Origin: Saccharomycopsis malanga
Lineage: Eukaryota; Ascomycota; Saccharomycetes; Ascoideales; Saccharomycopsidaceae
Direction: 5' to 3'
DNA: 64,000 bases
Assembly (NCBI GenBank): GCA_004014935.1
Contig: CP025325.1
Span: 682,001 to 746,000, forward strand
Shown in pieces: positions 42,743 to 55,488 of the stretch (positions are counted from its first letter, which is position 1; every line of letters starts with the position of its first letter). Both the position numbers and the translations under genes were made by a program. The notes under the pieces were generated by a model, which worked only from the letters and a program-made list of their open reading frames with translations, did not search any database and had not been told where the DNA came from.

Positions 42743-43396
42743 ATGTCTGATGAAAAGTTCAGTTTCCCCTCTATATACAACTTTCCGCCTTTTTTCACCA
42801 AGCAGCCCAATCAGCGAACGTTGGAGTCGCAGCTACGCAACTGGAGCCAGTTGGTACTTGAATATTGCAAGTATTACCGAATATGGGTAATCAATAAGAA
42901 TGGTACACTAGTGTCGCAAGGAGTGGTGGGAGTTACTGAAGGGAGTAGTGGGACAAACACTCCGGTACCAGAACTTTTAGTAGACCAGGCAAAAATTGAT
43001 TTGTTTTATAATAAAAAGATTGATCGTCATTTGAAACCAGAATTTATCGAGGACATCTTCTCATATATGGTTGATAATGGAGTAGCAGATTGGTATAACC
43101 AAGATATATTGAATAACTATCAGAAAAAATCAAACTCCAAGACTACAGTAGTTGTATATTGGAGATCACCTGTAGAATGGGCACAGCAGATCTTGGATTT
43201 TGTAGAGTCGACGGGAAATTCAGGAAATATCTTGACATTGTACGAATTGTCAGCATCAGAATTGGTCCAGGGCCAAGACTTTTACGGAATCCATCCTTTT
43301 CTCTTACATAAAGCATTGCAAACCTTGGTGAAGCAAAATAGAGCACAATTGATGAAGGATGAAAATAATGTGGTGGCAGGAGTGAAGATTATATAG
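42743..43396 (+). CDS. VPS25: Vps25, ESCRT-II subunit
   Basis: 217 residues from the ATG at 42743 (202 in S. cerevisiae). The N-terminal PPFF motif in YNFPPFFTKQPNQRT is the known contact to Vps22 and Vps36, and two winged-helix domains follow (SQLRNWSQLVLEYCKYYRIW; then GIHPFLLHKALQTLVKQNRA near the end). ESCRT-II sorts ubiquitinated cargo at endosomes. The frame is open for 27 more codons upstream (from 42662) and would add a strongly hydrophobic stretch; for a cytosolic subunit I prefer the later ATG. In S. cerevisiae VPS25 (YJR102C) follows RSM26; here ERD2 and PRE7 lie between them. Confidence 0.92.
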   Translation: MSDEKFSFPSIYNFPPFFTKQPNQRTLESQLRNWSQLVLEYCKYYRIWVINKNGTLVSQGVVGVTEGSSGTNTPVPELLVDQAKIDLFYNKKIDRHLKPEFIEDIFSYMVDNGVADWYNQDILNNYQKKSNSKTTVVVYWRSPVEWAQQILDFVESTGNSGNILTLYELSASELVQGQDFYGIHPFLLHKALQTLVKQNRAQLMKDENNVVAGVKII

Positions 43397-43404
43397 AAAT
43401 TGTC

Positions 43405-43437
<33 letters not shown>

Positions 43438-43460
43438 CTTATATTTTCGTGCCCAGTACA
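43405..43460 (-). repeat. SINE-A 3' end with long (TAA)n tail
   Basis: A run of nine to ten TAA/ATT units (43407-43435) continues into TTCGTGCCCAGTACATAT, the last bases of the family. The rest is missing, so the copy is severely 5'-truncated. It lies just after the VPS25 stop. Confidence 0.65.
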
Positions 43461-43849
43461 TATATGGGCACGATTGTTAATCAACAATTGTTTGTTTTGA
43501 CAAACTGATTTTCATATTATGGGCAAATTATAATATGATTATACCGAAGTTTGTTCCATTTATTGCTACAGTAAGTGTTGGGACAGCGTCTACTCGAGCC
43601 ATATTATTTGATAATGGATTTACGAAGCATAAAGTACTAGTGCGAATTATACAGCTTTAGATACCAGCATTTTCGGATGAAGGAATTGCAATTATGGCAA
43701 ACGAAAGCTTTAAAATTTGAAAAACCTAAAGATGATTTAATTACTTTGATATTATCTCTGCCTGGATGGATATCTGCAAACATTTATAGCCAACTGTTTT
43801 GTTTAAAAGACTACATAATTGGTTAAGTTGGCAAAGTGAACAAACTTGA

Positions 43850-45760
<1,911 letters not shown>

Positions 45761-45778
45761 TCAAAAGCTTTACCACTG

Positions 45779-45870
45779 AAGTGACTCTCAGCATCGTAAA
45801 AAGCAGCGAGTAAAAGTGTCGTTTTGGGAATCAAACCCTTGACACCCTTATCCCACTGGCACCCCAGCGG
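45779..45870 (-). repeat. SINE-A fragment, head half
   Basis: On the plus strand CAGCATCGTAAAAAGCAGCGAG, then TTTTGGGAATCAAACCCTTG (B box region) and a remnant ending CCAGCGGCTT. Tail half absent. Confidence 0.65.
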
Positions 45871-45894
45871 CTTATTATTGGATTGACTTACTAT

Positions 45895-46075
45895 TTGATA
45901 CTCGTAGTCACTTGATATACTTACAAGTCTACACTATTGTCTACCTTCGAGTACCTTTTTAGGCTTTGCACCATTCTAAACACTATTTAGCACTCTTTTT
46001 CCTCTTTATTTTTAAACTTGTTCTATCTCTCTACATAGCCAGCTACATTTCTTAACCATCTTGGTGCTATATGGA
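45895..46075 (-). repeat. Dispersed repeat family D
   Basis: The reverse complement contains GTGTAGACTTGTAAGTATATCA and AGTAAGTCAATCC, matching the 2.6 kb and 40.5 kb copies. It lies upstream of OTU1. Confidence 0.5.
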
Positions 46076-46210
46076 GTTTTACGTTTTTTTTTAGTAATGA
46101 ATAATATGATACATGAGAAAACATTATAGTATTGATTAAATGAGGATCTGTCATATGCACCAACACGCATGAGCCTACTGATATCTGCATTGACGTGCCG
46201 AGAAGATTAG

Positions 46211-46219
46211 AGTGGCAAA
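46211..46219 (+). promoter_or_regulatory. PACE-like Rpn4 site (AGTGGCAAA) of OTU1
   Basis: Identical to the nonamer upstream of PRE7 and also about 100 bp from the start codon (94-102 bp). It suggests that OTU1 is co-regulated with the proteasome. Confidence 0.6.
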
Positions 46220-46312
46220 TTTATATATGATGGGTGATGAGATGATGTATGTTATTATACTGTAAATACCGCGGATTGAAAGCCCCATTTTTTTAAATCA
46301 AACTGGTTAATA

Positions 46313-47434
46313 ATGAGTAACATTAAATTGAAGAGTAATTTCCAAGGAGCAACCAAAGTCTTTTCAATTGATAAAGATGCTAGATTGTCGAGTCTTTTGT
46401 CCATTTTGAAAGAGCAGTATTCTGAGGTGTCCAATGAATTGAACACATTGATAGAGTCTAATTCCATTGTGTTGGAACATGATTATCCCAAAAAGAAGAT
46501 AGATATCATTGAGAATATAGATGTGCCTTTGAGTGGCATTGGCATAAAGAATGGACAACAAATATGGTTACGGGACTCTAGTGGTAATAGTGTAAATACT
46601 TGTGCGCCTGTAAAACCCACGGTTCCTAGTGTAAAGAATGAAAAAAAGGAGAGAAAGATACATACATTGTCTAGTTTGAAAAAGAACAACAATGATTCTA
46701 AAGATACACCCAATAAACGGGCAAAGACTAAAGATTCAAAGCTTGTATATACAAAAACAACAAAGAACCCAGGATACTGTGTGCTTCGACGGATGCCAGA
46801 TGACAATTCATGTTTATTTCATGCCATTTCGTACTGTTTGTTTGGCGATGCAAACCATCAAGTGTCGTTGCGGCAGATTGTAGCAGAGGAGATCCTTGGA
46901 GATCCTGTGAAGTACAACAAGGCTTATTTAGGTAAAGAAGTATACGACTATGTAACTTGGATTAACCAGGAAAACTCATGGGGAGGAGCAATTGAGTTGG
47001 AGATATTTGCTACACATTTCGGAGTAGAAATCAATTCGATTGATGTGAAAAACGGTCGTAGAGATACATTTATTCCACTGAAAGGGTTTGGAAAAGACAT
47101 GGCAAAAGAAGACAAAGCACCAAACTTTTTGGTAATATTTTATAGTGGAATCCATTTTGATGCCTTGGCGTATACCAAAGCACAACCTGAACTCTCTCTA
47201 GAACACTCTTCTGGAGATATTTGCACCTTTGTAGTGGGGTCAAGCTTGGGTGATGAAATGTTGCTGAGCGCGGAAATCATTAGAAGTCAATTGGTTAAAG
47301 AAGGCGGTTATGTTACTGACATGGGATCAATACATGTTCTTTGTAATCAATGTAATTCAATTCTCAGTGGAGAAAAGGCATTGGTGAAACATATGAAAGA
47401 AACAAAACATACAGATTTCCAAGAGGTTCAATGA
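46313..47434 (+). CDS. OTU1: Otu1 (Yod1), Cdc48-associated deubiquitinase
   Basis: 373 residues: a UBX-like N-terminal domain (about 1-90) for Cdc48 binding, a basic linker, the OTU protease domain (about 152-295) and a C-terminal C2H2 finger (CNQCNSILSGEKALVKHMKETKH). The catalytic Cys is residue 167 in PDDNSCLFHAISYCLFG and the catalytic His is residue 281 in SGIHFDALAY. This is the full Yod1/Otu1 layout; S. cerevisiae Otu1 is shorter (301). It trims ubiquitin chains on Cdc48 clients in ER-associated degradation. A PACE-like site in its promoter fits this role. Confidence 0.95.
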   Translation: MSNIKLKSNFQGATKVFSIDKDARLSSLLSILKEQYSEVSNELNTLIESNSIVLEHDYPKKKIDIIENIDVPLSGIGIKNGQQIWLRDSSGNSVNTCAPVKPTVPSVKNEKKERKIHTLSSLKKNNNDSKDTPNKRAKTKDSKLVYTKTTKNPGYCVLRRMPDDNSCLFHAISYCLFGDANHQVSLRQIVAEEILGDPVKYNKAYLGKEVYDYVTWINQENSWGGAIELEIFATHFGVEINSIDVKNGRRDTFIPLKGFGKDMAKEDKAPNFLVIFYSGIHFDALAYTKAQPELSLEHSSGDICTFVVGSSLGDEMLLSAEIIRSQLVKEGGYVTDMGSIHVLCNQCNSILSGEKALVKHMKETKHTDFQEVQ

Positions 47435-50400
47435 ATGTGCTACCATTAGAAGCTTGATAATTGGCAAATAAGTAAAGGTATGTTGATTAAAAAGTCAAGA
47501 AAGAAATACATTGGTTTTAATGTTTATAGATTTGGTCTGTTGTAGTAAGAATGTGTTTAGTCGTTTGTATTGAAGTTTTCTAAGTAGGCTTTTCACATTA
47601 AGATAATAAGACTTTATATATTCCAACACTGGTTTTATTACTGCCATTTAAGACCACTATGTTTTTTAGAATTTGATGATAATAAGTCACTTTACAGTTG
47701 ATACAATTGAGTTTTGTTTATTATTTCCGTATCCAATTTTTAAAATCATTTGAGACTCGTTTCGCAGACTTTACATCTCTTTCATTCATTCAGCAAACGG
47801 GAATCTCATTCAAATACTGGAATTCAATCATCCTAAATTTTTTATTGCCATTTGTTAATTACCGTTGAGGACTTTTGTTGATTTACATTTCTATTCATAT
47901 CTCCTTCATAACTATTGTGAAAACGCTAATCTGACCCCTTGAGATTTTTTGTTTTTTGAAAGGTTTGGGTAATCACTTTTTATTGTTACTAATTTAGACA
48001 GGTCCAGCCCTAACTGATAGCGTTTATTATTGATTGCTTTTATTATTACCATTTTATCGAATTCCAATTAACTTTTACAATTACCACTAGCATGCACTCT
48101 TTGCTTTAAATCTTCTTTGCTCAGTCCATTCTACGGTTGTCATTTTGAGTAAATCTAATTATATAATTTTGCCTTTGGTCCATAAGCAAACTACAGTACG
48201 TATATACTATCAAATATCTCTATGCTAACTTGCTGTTCTTGTTTCTTTATCAATATACCTTGATTAAACTCAGACAGTTGCTTTATTCCGCTTATATGGA
48301 TAATGATAAGCATTTATCGACAGAGCCTCTTAACCAAAACCAGTGTCTGGTGATGAACCAGATCAACAAGATCTAGATTATTTTATGGTGGAAAAAGCAA
48401 GACAAAGTAAAGACGTCATTGGGTGAGACGACAGCAGATCTTGAGATTAACAAATTGTAAACACGGCTTAAAAAGAAATACATCAATCTTTCCAAAAGAA
48501 GCTAGATAGTTACATCATATAAAGTAGTGTTTAAAAATGGTAGTATATTTGTTCATCAAATTTGGAATAAAAACTTGACGCCAGGAATAGTATGATTCTA
48601 CATACACTTCGTCATTAACACGTAATCTATTAAAGATTATGCGCGATTTAATTTAAATGAATAACAATACCTTATCTTTTAAATTGTCCAAGAACTAATA
48701 ATCTTTAGTTTGGAAACTTGTTTGATTCTGAATAACTGTCACAACTGTCAACAAGGATCAATTATTGATTTAACCACATACAATATACAACAAATCATAA
48801 AATTCATGATCCATTGATCCAATAAAATACTAACCACCAATTACTCTATTCAAATTGTTGAACAATTTGGCCAAAAAAAAAAATAAAAGTGCAACGAAGA
48901 GCGACCAACGATGTCATCGACGTATTGTTTGTATGCACGGTGCTGCATGTTATAAGGCTCCGAAAACCAGAGATGCCTGCGATTTGCATATACACAACAA
49001 AAACTGCTGTAAAAGGTTTCATCTTCGAGGCTTTCATCTGATATTTCAAATGATTCTTATGATGATATTATTTATGGTTCATTATTGTTGTTGTTGTTGA
49101 GGTCCTCCCATATGCGGGTCTGCAGACGCTGCATGTAATGTACGCGGTACGTCGACATGCCCTATGACGAAATCAACGACTTTCCTAGTTTGACTTATTC
49201 TACTACAAAGTACTTTTGACACGACAAAAACTTTTAAACAATAACTCCTTTTTTAATTGTTATTTATGAAAAAAAAAGGTTCTAACAAAAAAAAAAGTCC
49301 AGGCCTTTTGCTGATCAAAAGGTATCAACACGAATTTACAGTTTAGCGCTTACGTAAAAGGATTTGGTCTAACAAGATTATTATTTTCTTATGAAAAGTG
49401 TTCTGACTCAGCAACTGTAACGTTTCTTTACGTAATAATAGGGTCCAAGACATTGGGTGCTTTCCTATACCAGCTCCGATCTCTATTAACTTCTTTTTTC
49501 AGACACACTACTGCATTCCGTTGCGCCGGAGAAACCTCAAGACTCAGAACTATGCACAACAAGACTTGGCTTGCCTAGCAAAAAAAAAGTAATCTAGAAA
49601 TCTTTCCGGTGTATTAGCTTATTACTATGTCTAGGCTAAAACTACAAGGTTGCACTTTATAGCAAAAAAAGAAACAAAATAGGAGTTTCAAAGAAACTTA
49701 ATAAACGCACGCCGCCCAGTCCGTTCCGGTACGGAGCGGTAGTCCGCGTAATGTCAATGCACGTTGTGCATGAAAAACTCTATTGTTTTCTTTTTTTTTC
49801 CTTCTTCTTGCATATATTTTTTTTTTCATCAATTTTCAATGCTACACCAATATATAGATGAAACTTGATTCAAGGTAATCAATGCGATATGAGGACATTT
49901 TGACAGGTTGTTTTCTTTTTTATTTCAGATGTTGTAGATAGTAGGTTTAGGGTTCTGTTTTGATTTGAATTTGTCCGAGTGTCAATTGGTGTAATAATAC
50001 TGTTATTCCATTGGACTTGTCATGATATTATAAAACAGATTCTCAAACTAACGTCTGATCGTCAGTGGCTGCACCATGCACTTGTTGTGTGTATTCAACG
50101 AAGAATCTAATTCTAGGCCATGGTGGTCGTCTTGTTGTGTTAATGTCCATTACATCATATAGCGTTGCGCGTGCATGCAGACATGTACAATTTGTAAGCG
50201 CTTAGGTAAGCACTATAATGCACGTTGTGGTTGTCCGAGGAAATCTTAAAGAGTCCGGTAGTATACAGGATGGAAAAAGAAAATAAGATAGTCTTATATA
50301 TGGAACAGAAAATAATATATAAGGAGGAGCTAATGTCCGATAATCTTGACGATTTATTTTAGAAGAATATAATAATATTATCAATATAAGCATTTATCAA

Positions 50401-50453
50401 ATAAACATCTTATTTGACACATTTCCATTCTTTCACATTTTTTAAATTTCAAT
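47435..50453. other. 3 kb without a recognised gene
   Basis: AT-rich, with short remnants only. Around 48296-48520 a possible decayed frame begins MDNDKHLSTEPLNQNQ but soon breaks off. At 49726-49734 is CCGGTACGG (CCG-N3-CGG, a form bound by Zn2Cys6 regulators), within CCGTTCCGGTACGGAGCGG. No SINE-A copy lies in this stretch, which is unusual for the window. A long promoter for the PMU1-like gene or an unrecognised RNA gene is possible. Confidence 0.45.
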
Positions 50454-51467
50454 ATGACCACTCCTGCTGCTGTTACCACTTCTAAGCCACATTCTATTGG
50501 TGCTGTAAGACCAGAGGACTTCTTGGAGCTTTACACTCCTAAAGACGAAGAGCATGAAAAGCTTTACAAGAAGTTGCTTGCGGAAAAAATGCAAGAAAAG
50601 GATCCAAAATCTGGCAAGTATCTTAGACCATGGACTTTTGAAGTTGCACCAGGCATTTTTAAGCAGTCTGATGAAACCACTGATCCATTTTCGTTTGACT
50701 ATATAACCGATGATTTTGGTGTAAAAAAGTCCTGGAAGGAAATCGTCCAGGAAGTGAATGAATTGAACGAAAAGTCTGGCAAGGACGTTAGCTATAAAGT
50801 ATTGTTTCTTGCTAGACATGGCCAAGGATGGCACAATTTCTCCATGGCCAAATATGGCTATGATGATTGGGAAGTCAAATGGTCTCGTCTTAATGGCGAT
50901 GACGAGTTGACTTGGGGTCCAGACCCATTTTTGACTCCATTGGGTGTCCAACAAGCCAAAGACAATCATACAGCTTGGAAAAAACAAATTGAAAAAGGAG
51001 CTCCAATCCCAGATGCTTTTTATGCGTCTCCATTCACTAGATCTATTGAAACTTTGATCAACACTTGGTCTGGTATCACTGAATTCAAACCTTTGATCAA
51101 AGAGGATCTTAGAGAAACCATCGGTGTCCACACTTGTGATAAAAGATCTCCTAGATCTGTTATTGAAGACCGGTTCACCAAACACAACTTTACCATTGAA
51201 GACGGCTTCCCTGAAGAAGACACCTTGTATACCGACGATTACAGAGAAACCATTTACGAACAAAGTTTGAGAGTTAACAACTTTTTGAACTTTTTGTTCG
51301 AAAAAGACTTTGACAGCGACAAAAAAGACCAGTTTGTCAACGTCACTAGTCATTCCGGTACCATCAGAAGTTTCATCATGGCTTTGGACCACAGAAAATT
51401 CGCTATCGGTACTGGTGGTATGATCCCAGTCTTTATTAAGGCCACTAGAAGAACCAACGATTTGTAA
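50454..51467 (+). CDS. PMU1: Pmu1-like histidine phosphatase superfamily protein
   Basis: 337 residues of the phosphoglycerate-mutase-like superfamily. The phosphate-accepting His is in LARHGQGWHNF (residues 120-130), the following core has DPFLTPLGVQQAKDN, ASPFTRSIET and EDLRETIG, and the second His is in TSHSGTIRSF near residue 300. An N-terminal region of about 110 residues precedes the core. This arrangement (RHGQGWHN, long insert) is that of yeast Pmu1 and relatives, not glycolytic Gpm1. The substrate is not certain; Pmu1 suppresses a tps2 defect in S. cerevisiae, and some relatives are phosphatases. The frame uses strongly favoured codons, which suggests good expression. Confidence 0.85.
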   Translation: MTTPAAVTTSKPHSIGAVRPEDFLELYTPKDEEHEKLYKKLLAEKMQEKDPKSGKYLRPWTFEVAPGIFKQSDETTDPFSFDYITDDFGVKKSWKEIVQEVNELNEKSGKDVSYKVLFLARHGQGWHNFSMAKYGYDDWEVKWSRLNGDDELTWGPDPFLTPLGVQQAKDNHTAWKKQIEKGAPIPDAFYASPFTRSIETLINTWSGITEFKPLIKEDLRETIGVHTCDKRSPRSVIEDRFTKHNFTIEDGFPEEDTLYTDDYRETIYEQSLRVNNFLNFLFEKDFDSDKKDQFVNVTSHSGTIRSFIMALDHRKFAIGTGGMIPVFIKATRRTNDL

Positions 51468-51737
51468 AAAATTTAATTTCCAGCTGGTTTTGGTCAATTG
51501 AATTTTTGTTCAACCTATTATCAATATTCTCTGCTATTTATTTGTCTTTTGTTTTTTGTTTTTTTTTTTATTCTTGATAGAAATTGATGGCTTTCCATCT
51601 TGTTTTTGCTGTTTATAACATAATCATACAGATGTTTGTTTGCTTGCGGTGTAGATGGATTGATATAAATTAAATTGTTACGGCTATTGGCAGGATGCTT
51701 AAGCAGGTGTTTTGTAAAAGGGTCAAGGACTTGGCAA

Positions 51738-51900
51738 TACTCTGGGAGAAAGTAAGACTTAACAGGCCCAAGGGTGAGTCGATGAGGATTAGATGGGTAT
51801 TATTGGGGTTTTCCTACGGTTTTTACCAAGCTTCTTTAGACATTGCGCGTATATATGAAACTGATATGTACTGGGCTCGAAATATATGATAATATTATTA
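51738..51900 (+). repeat. SINE-A copy, diverged head
   Basis: Contains CTCTGGGAGAAAGTAAGACTT in place of the usual loop, then AACAGGCCCAAGGGTGAG, a shortened body and the clear 3' end (ATGTACTGGGCTCGAAATATA plus ATT units). It shares the AGGCCCAAGGGTGAGTCGAT stretch with the copy at 52.65 kb, so the two form a subfamily. Confidence 0.65.
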
Positions 51901-52261
51901 TAATTTGAGCTAAAATTGTATTTCCACTTTAGTCCGGCCATTGCCTGGGAAAGCATCTTAAATGTGTATCTATTAATTGATAGGACAATAGCCAAAGTAA
52001 TCAAATTTCTGATTCTTACGCAACTTGATATAGATTTAGTTTGGTAAAAGAATGACACGCTGTATTAGAGTGTGACATTGTTAGATTCATCAAGAGTATT
52101 AATTTTTTAAGCCACCATAACTGGTTGTTTTGAGCCTATTGAAACATTATATAAACATTGATCTTACTCAAATTTATTTACATCATAAAGGACGTTCACG
52201 TTACGTCTACATCTGCTAAACATTCGATTATGATCAAAAGGAGATTATTGAGTTTTCATTA

Positions 52262-52335
52262 CAAAGTTTTACCAAGCCCCTTTAGACATTGCGCGTATAC
52301 GAAACTGTTCTTTACTAATAATAACAATATCTTAT
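52262..52335 (+). repeat. SINE-A 3' part, short
   Basis: TTTTACCAAGCCCCTTTAGA, then GCGCGTATACGAAACTG and a short (AAT)n end. The head and most of the body are missing. Confidence 0.65.
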
Positions 52336-52639
52336 ATGGCTTGATAAATACCTCAAAGCCTATAGCCTCATGAAAAAACTTGTATAGAAAATTTGTACCA
52401 ACTAGTAGCTTCCCTGTTTTACTGTCTTTTAACAAACCAATATCCAACTTTTCTTTACTTCATTCGCTATATATATACACGTTATTGCATGGACAATGCT
52501 TCACAAGCAAACTAAACTGGTACTTACAAGTAAAAAACTTGTATTTTACTCAAGGAATTTACATTAATTACTCTATTTTCTACTGTTCAACTTTAATATT
52601 GCTTCCTTCATTCAAATTACAAAAGAAGTACTTTAGTGG

Positions 52640-52745
52640 ATGATGCTCTGGAAGAGAGAAAGGACCTAATAGGCCCAAGGGTGAGTCGATTAGGATCAGA
52701 TGGATATTATTGGGTTTTTCCTACGGTTTTTCAAGCTCCTTTATC
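52640..52745 (+). repeat. SINE-A fragment, same subfamily as 51.7 kb
   Basis: GCTCTGGAAGAGAGAAAGGAC, AGGCCCAAGGGTGAGTCGAT and TTATTGGGTTTTTCCTACGG match the 51.7 kb copy; the 3' end is missing. Confidence 0.6.
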
Positions 52746-52865
52746 TACTTTTAATCATTCTATTTCCAATATTGTTTCATTCTATTTCCAATCTTGTCTT
52801 ACAAACTAAAAATGTCACATTTTCTGTCCATTTACAAAATTGTTCATTCAGCCAGACACTTACTT

Positions 52866-53984
52866 CTAATTCAAACCACTCAAGATCTTTTTGACATTCT
52901 TAGCAATTTCGTCACCAACTTGACTGGTTGAACAAGATCCACCCAAGTCTGCAGTAGCAATACCACTATCTATGGCTTGTTTGACAGCTTGTTCTACGGC
53001 ATCTGCTTCTTTTGTCAAATTCAATGACAATCTCAACATAAGAGCTGCAGACAAAATAGTAGCTACTGGGTTCACCTTACCTTTTGGCAAGTCTGGAGCA
53101 GAACCATGGCAAGGTTCGTATAAACCAAAAGCGGTGTTGGTATCAGGCAATGAAGCCAAAGATGCAGAAGGCAACAATCCAAGCGATCCTGGAATAACTG
53201 ATGCTTCATCTGAGATGATGTCACCAAACATATTGTTGGTGATGATTATTCCGTTCAACTTAGTAGGGCTTTTCACCAAGATCATTGCTGCAGAATCAAT
53301 CAATTGGTGTTCCACTTTCAAAGTTGGAAATTCGTTTGCAATGGTTTCACTGACGGTTTTTCTCCAAAGTCTCGACGATGCAAGCACATTGGCTTTGTCC
53401 AAAGACCAAATAGGCAACGGAGGATTGTGTTGGAGGGCTAAGAAGGCAGCCATTCTGGTGATCCGTTGAACCTCAGGAACAGAATAAGCTTCGGTATCAC
53501 TAGCAAAACCTGAACCTTCATCCTCCTTACGCTCTCCAAAATAAATACCTCCAACAAGTTCTCTTACAACCGTGAAATCGGTTCCTTTTACAATCTCCGG
53601 CTTCAATGGAGAAAGCTTCAAAAGTTGGTCAGAAACAAAGTTGCATGGCCGCAAATTGGCATACAAGTTTAACGCTTTTCTAATCTTAAGCAATCCTTGT
53701 TCTGGACGTTCCTGATTCTTATCAGCTCCACCCCATTTCCCTGCTGGTCCTCCCACAGCGCCTAGCAACACTGCATCTGATTTCTTTGCAATGTCAATCG
53801 TTTCATCAGTAATAGCTACTCCATCTACATCTAACGATGCACCACCAATAAGTCTTTTTTGCAAATTGAACTTGATTTCAGAATTGGCTTCCTCAATGGA
53901 TTTCAAAACTTTCAAGGTCTCTTCAACAATTTCAACCCCAGCATAATCTCCAGGAAGAACTAAAATATTTTTATTAATAGGCAT
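52866..53984 (-). CDS. LEU2: Leu2, 3-isopropylmalate dehydrogenase
   Basis: 372 residues (364 in S. cerevisiae), an NAD-dependent beta-decarboxylating dehydrogenase for the third step of leucine synthesis. Family features: [13 protein letters not shown] at the start, [14 protein letters not shown], the [13 protein letters not shown] substrate-binding segment, [13 protein letters not shown], the catalytic-lysine helix [23 protein letters not shown] with metal-binding aspartates, and [20 protein letters not shown] in the NAD site. Nothing is missing. The TYR in GDYAG differs from the usual GDHVG or GDGIG. The divergent 1.5 kb region to DUF1 carries a Leu3-like site. The stretches I checked have no in-frame CTG codon. 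Confidence 0.97.
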   Translation of the reverse strand: MPINKNILVLPGDYAGVEIVEETLKVLKSIEEANSEIKFNLQKRLIGGASLDVDGVAITDETIDIAKKSDAVLLGAVGGPAGKWGGADKNQERPEQGLLKIRKALNLYANLRPCNFVSDQLLKLSPLKPEIVKGTDFTVVRELVGGIYFGERKEDEGSGFASDTEAYSVPEVQRITRMAAFLALQHNPPLPIWSLDKANVLASSRLWRKTVSETIANEFPTLKVEHQLIDSAAMILVKSPTKLNGIIITNNMFGDIISDEASVIPGSLGLLPSASLASLPDTNTAFGLYEPCHGSAPDLPKGKVNPVATILSAALMLRLSLNLTKEADAVEQAVKQAIDSGIATADLGGSCSTSQVGDEIAKNVKKILSGLN

Positions 53985-54149
53985 GGTTTTAGTTATCTAA
54001 TTGCTATTAATTATCTAATTGGTATTAATTATCTGATTGTTATCAAATATCTAATTATTATTAATTATCTAAATATTAACAGTTGAAAAAATATTCATTG
54101 CTATTTAAATAGTCCAAGACTTAATTGACACCTTCTCAAGTGAAAAATA

Positions 54150-54270
54150 TCATCACCATCACCATTATCATCATCATCATCATCACCATACTGTATGATT
54201 CATCTCCGGTAACGGTGCATGCATGGGCAACAAACCTCACACTTTTATGCATGATGATGATGATGATGCT
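54150..54270. repeat. Trinucleotide CAT and ATG arrays
   Basis: (CAT/CAC)n at 54150-54187 and (ATG)n at 54252-54268 form complementary arrays about 65 bp apart and could pair. The Leu3-like site lies between them. Confidence 0.75.
54206..54215 (-). promoter_or_regulatory. Leu3-like site in LEU2 promoter
   Basis: CCGGTAACGG (CCGTTACCGG on the LEU2 strand) differs by one base from the Leu3 consensus CCGG-N2-CCGG. It lies 222-231 bp upstream of LEU2. It also resembles the CGGGTAACGG motif of other promoters here, so a Reb1-type factor is an alternative. Confidence 0.5.
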
Positions 54271-54967
54271 TGCACCAAAATTCCTATCACATGGTTTGTG
54301 CAGTAGCATACATATAATGCCCTATATGGATGGTTACCCTCTGCACCCCGTTTTCTTCCTATTATGGATAGGCATTATATCATGTGAGGTTAGTATAATA
54401 TAATTGCAATTCTATGGGTGGCAATGAGCTCAAAAACTATTACTTTAGTGATGCTTTTAATATATACAAAGATACATGTATATGATATTACATTTTTCGC
54501 TTTAAAAAGATACGTCTTTTGGAATAAAGGACACATTTGTAGTTAAGAATTGTATACGCATAGCTAATAAATCACGGTATTTATTAATTTCTACAGGGGG
54601 AGACACCCCTTGCTTTCAAACTAAGTCTGTTGGCGCCCATTAGCGCTATTATCTCAACGGTACCATTGTTTATTGTTGGACTTCTCGAACGGCCAAAGAG
54701 CAAATCCAACTTTGACAGAGGTAATCCGAAGCTTGATTTGACACTTTAAAGTGGTATTCATTAGTGTGAAAACCCACTTTCGCTACATTGCCTGTTTTCC
54801 TTCATTTGCAGGACTGAAAAGTGGTTGGTGTAACCATTTGGAGGTGAAATTATTGTGGATAGAAAAACATTAGTAAGACGGATGCATTTTTGGTTCGAAA
54901 TTGGTATATTGAAGTGTGATTGCTGATAGAAAGCATTGAATTTTGTGAAGAACCGCTTTTACGAATT

Positions 54968-55034
54968 AATCGCTTATTGAACAAGATTGAGTCGTTTATT
55001 AAACAAGATTGAATCGGTTATTAAACAAGATTGG
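54968..55034. repeat. 24 bp tandem repeat, three units
   Basis: Three units of the form TCGNTTATTAAACAAGATTG(A). AT-rich, in the DUF1 upstream region. Confidence 0.75.
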
Positions 55035-55088
55035 GGTTTAAAAAACTAACCAAAGATTGAACAGTGCAATTGAGGCTTACTGGTAGTA

Positions 55089-55315
55089 TTGTTAAAGTGT
55101 TGAAAAGGTATATTTTTCGGTACATTATCAAAGGTAGTATAGTATTGAAAAGTTGTAATTTTTGGTACTTTATCAAAGGTAGTAAAGTATTGAAAAATTA
55201 TAATTTTTGATACATTATTAGTGGTAAAGTATTGAAAAATTATAATTTTTGATACATTATCAAAGGTAGTAAAGTATTGAAAAATTATAATTTTTGATAC
55301 ATTACTATTGAAAAT
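55089..55315. repeat. 45 bp tandem repeat, about five units
   Basis: Units contain GGTAGTAAAGTATTGAAAAA and TTATAATTTTTGATACATTA; one unit is about 6 bp shorter. It ends about 170 bp upstream of the DUF1 start. A minus-strand frame through it is a by-product of the repeat. Confidence 0.85.
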
Positions 55316-55488
55316 ATCAAAGCTTCTGTCCAGTAGATTGCTTAACATCATTTTGGAAAGTGTTGGTTTGAAATTCTCAATAACCAGACATAGCGATTAT
55401 TGAGGCTAACAATTCAATCTTATATAAACTGTAAAAGAAGAAACTCAGATCGTTTTTCAAACGGACCACTTTGAAAACATATGCATCG

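Larger units (their letters stand above)
53985..55488. other. Divergent LEU2/DUF1 intergenic region
   Basis: Holds TTATCTAATT repeats next to LEU2, CAT/ATG trinucleotide repeats, a Leu3-like site, and two minisatellites near DUF1, listed separately. No gene is seen. Confidence 0.55.

Noticed and set aside
48855-49100. Small cysteine-rich protein
   Set aside because: Composition is driven by TTG/TGT repeats; no family pattern and no signal peptide.
50442-51497. Long minus-strand frame opposite the PMU1-like gene (351 codons)
   Set aside because: A mirror of the codon bias of the sense gene, which has clear catalytic motifs; the antisense product has no family feature.
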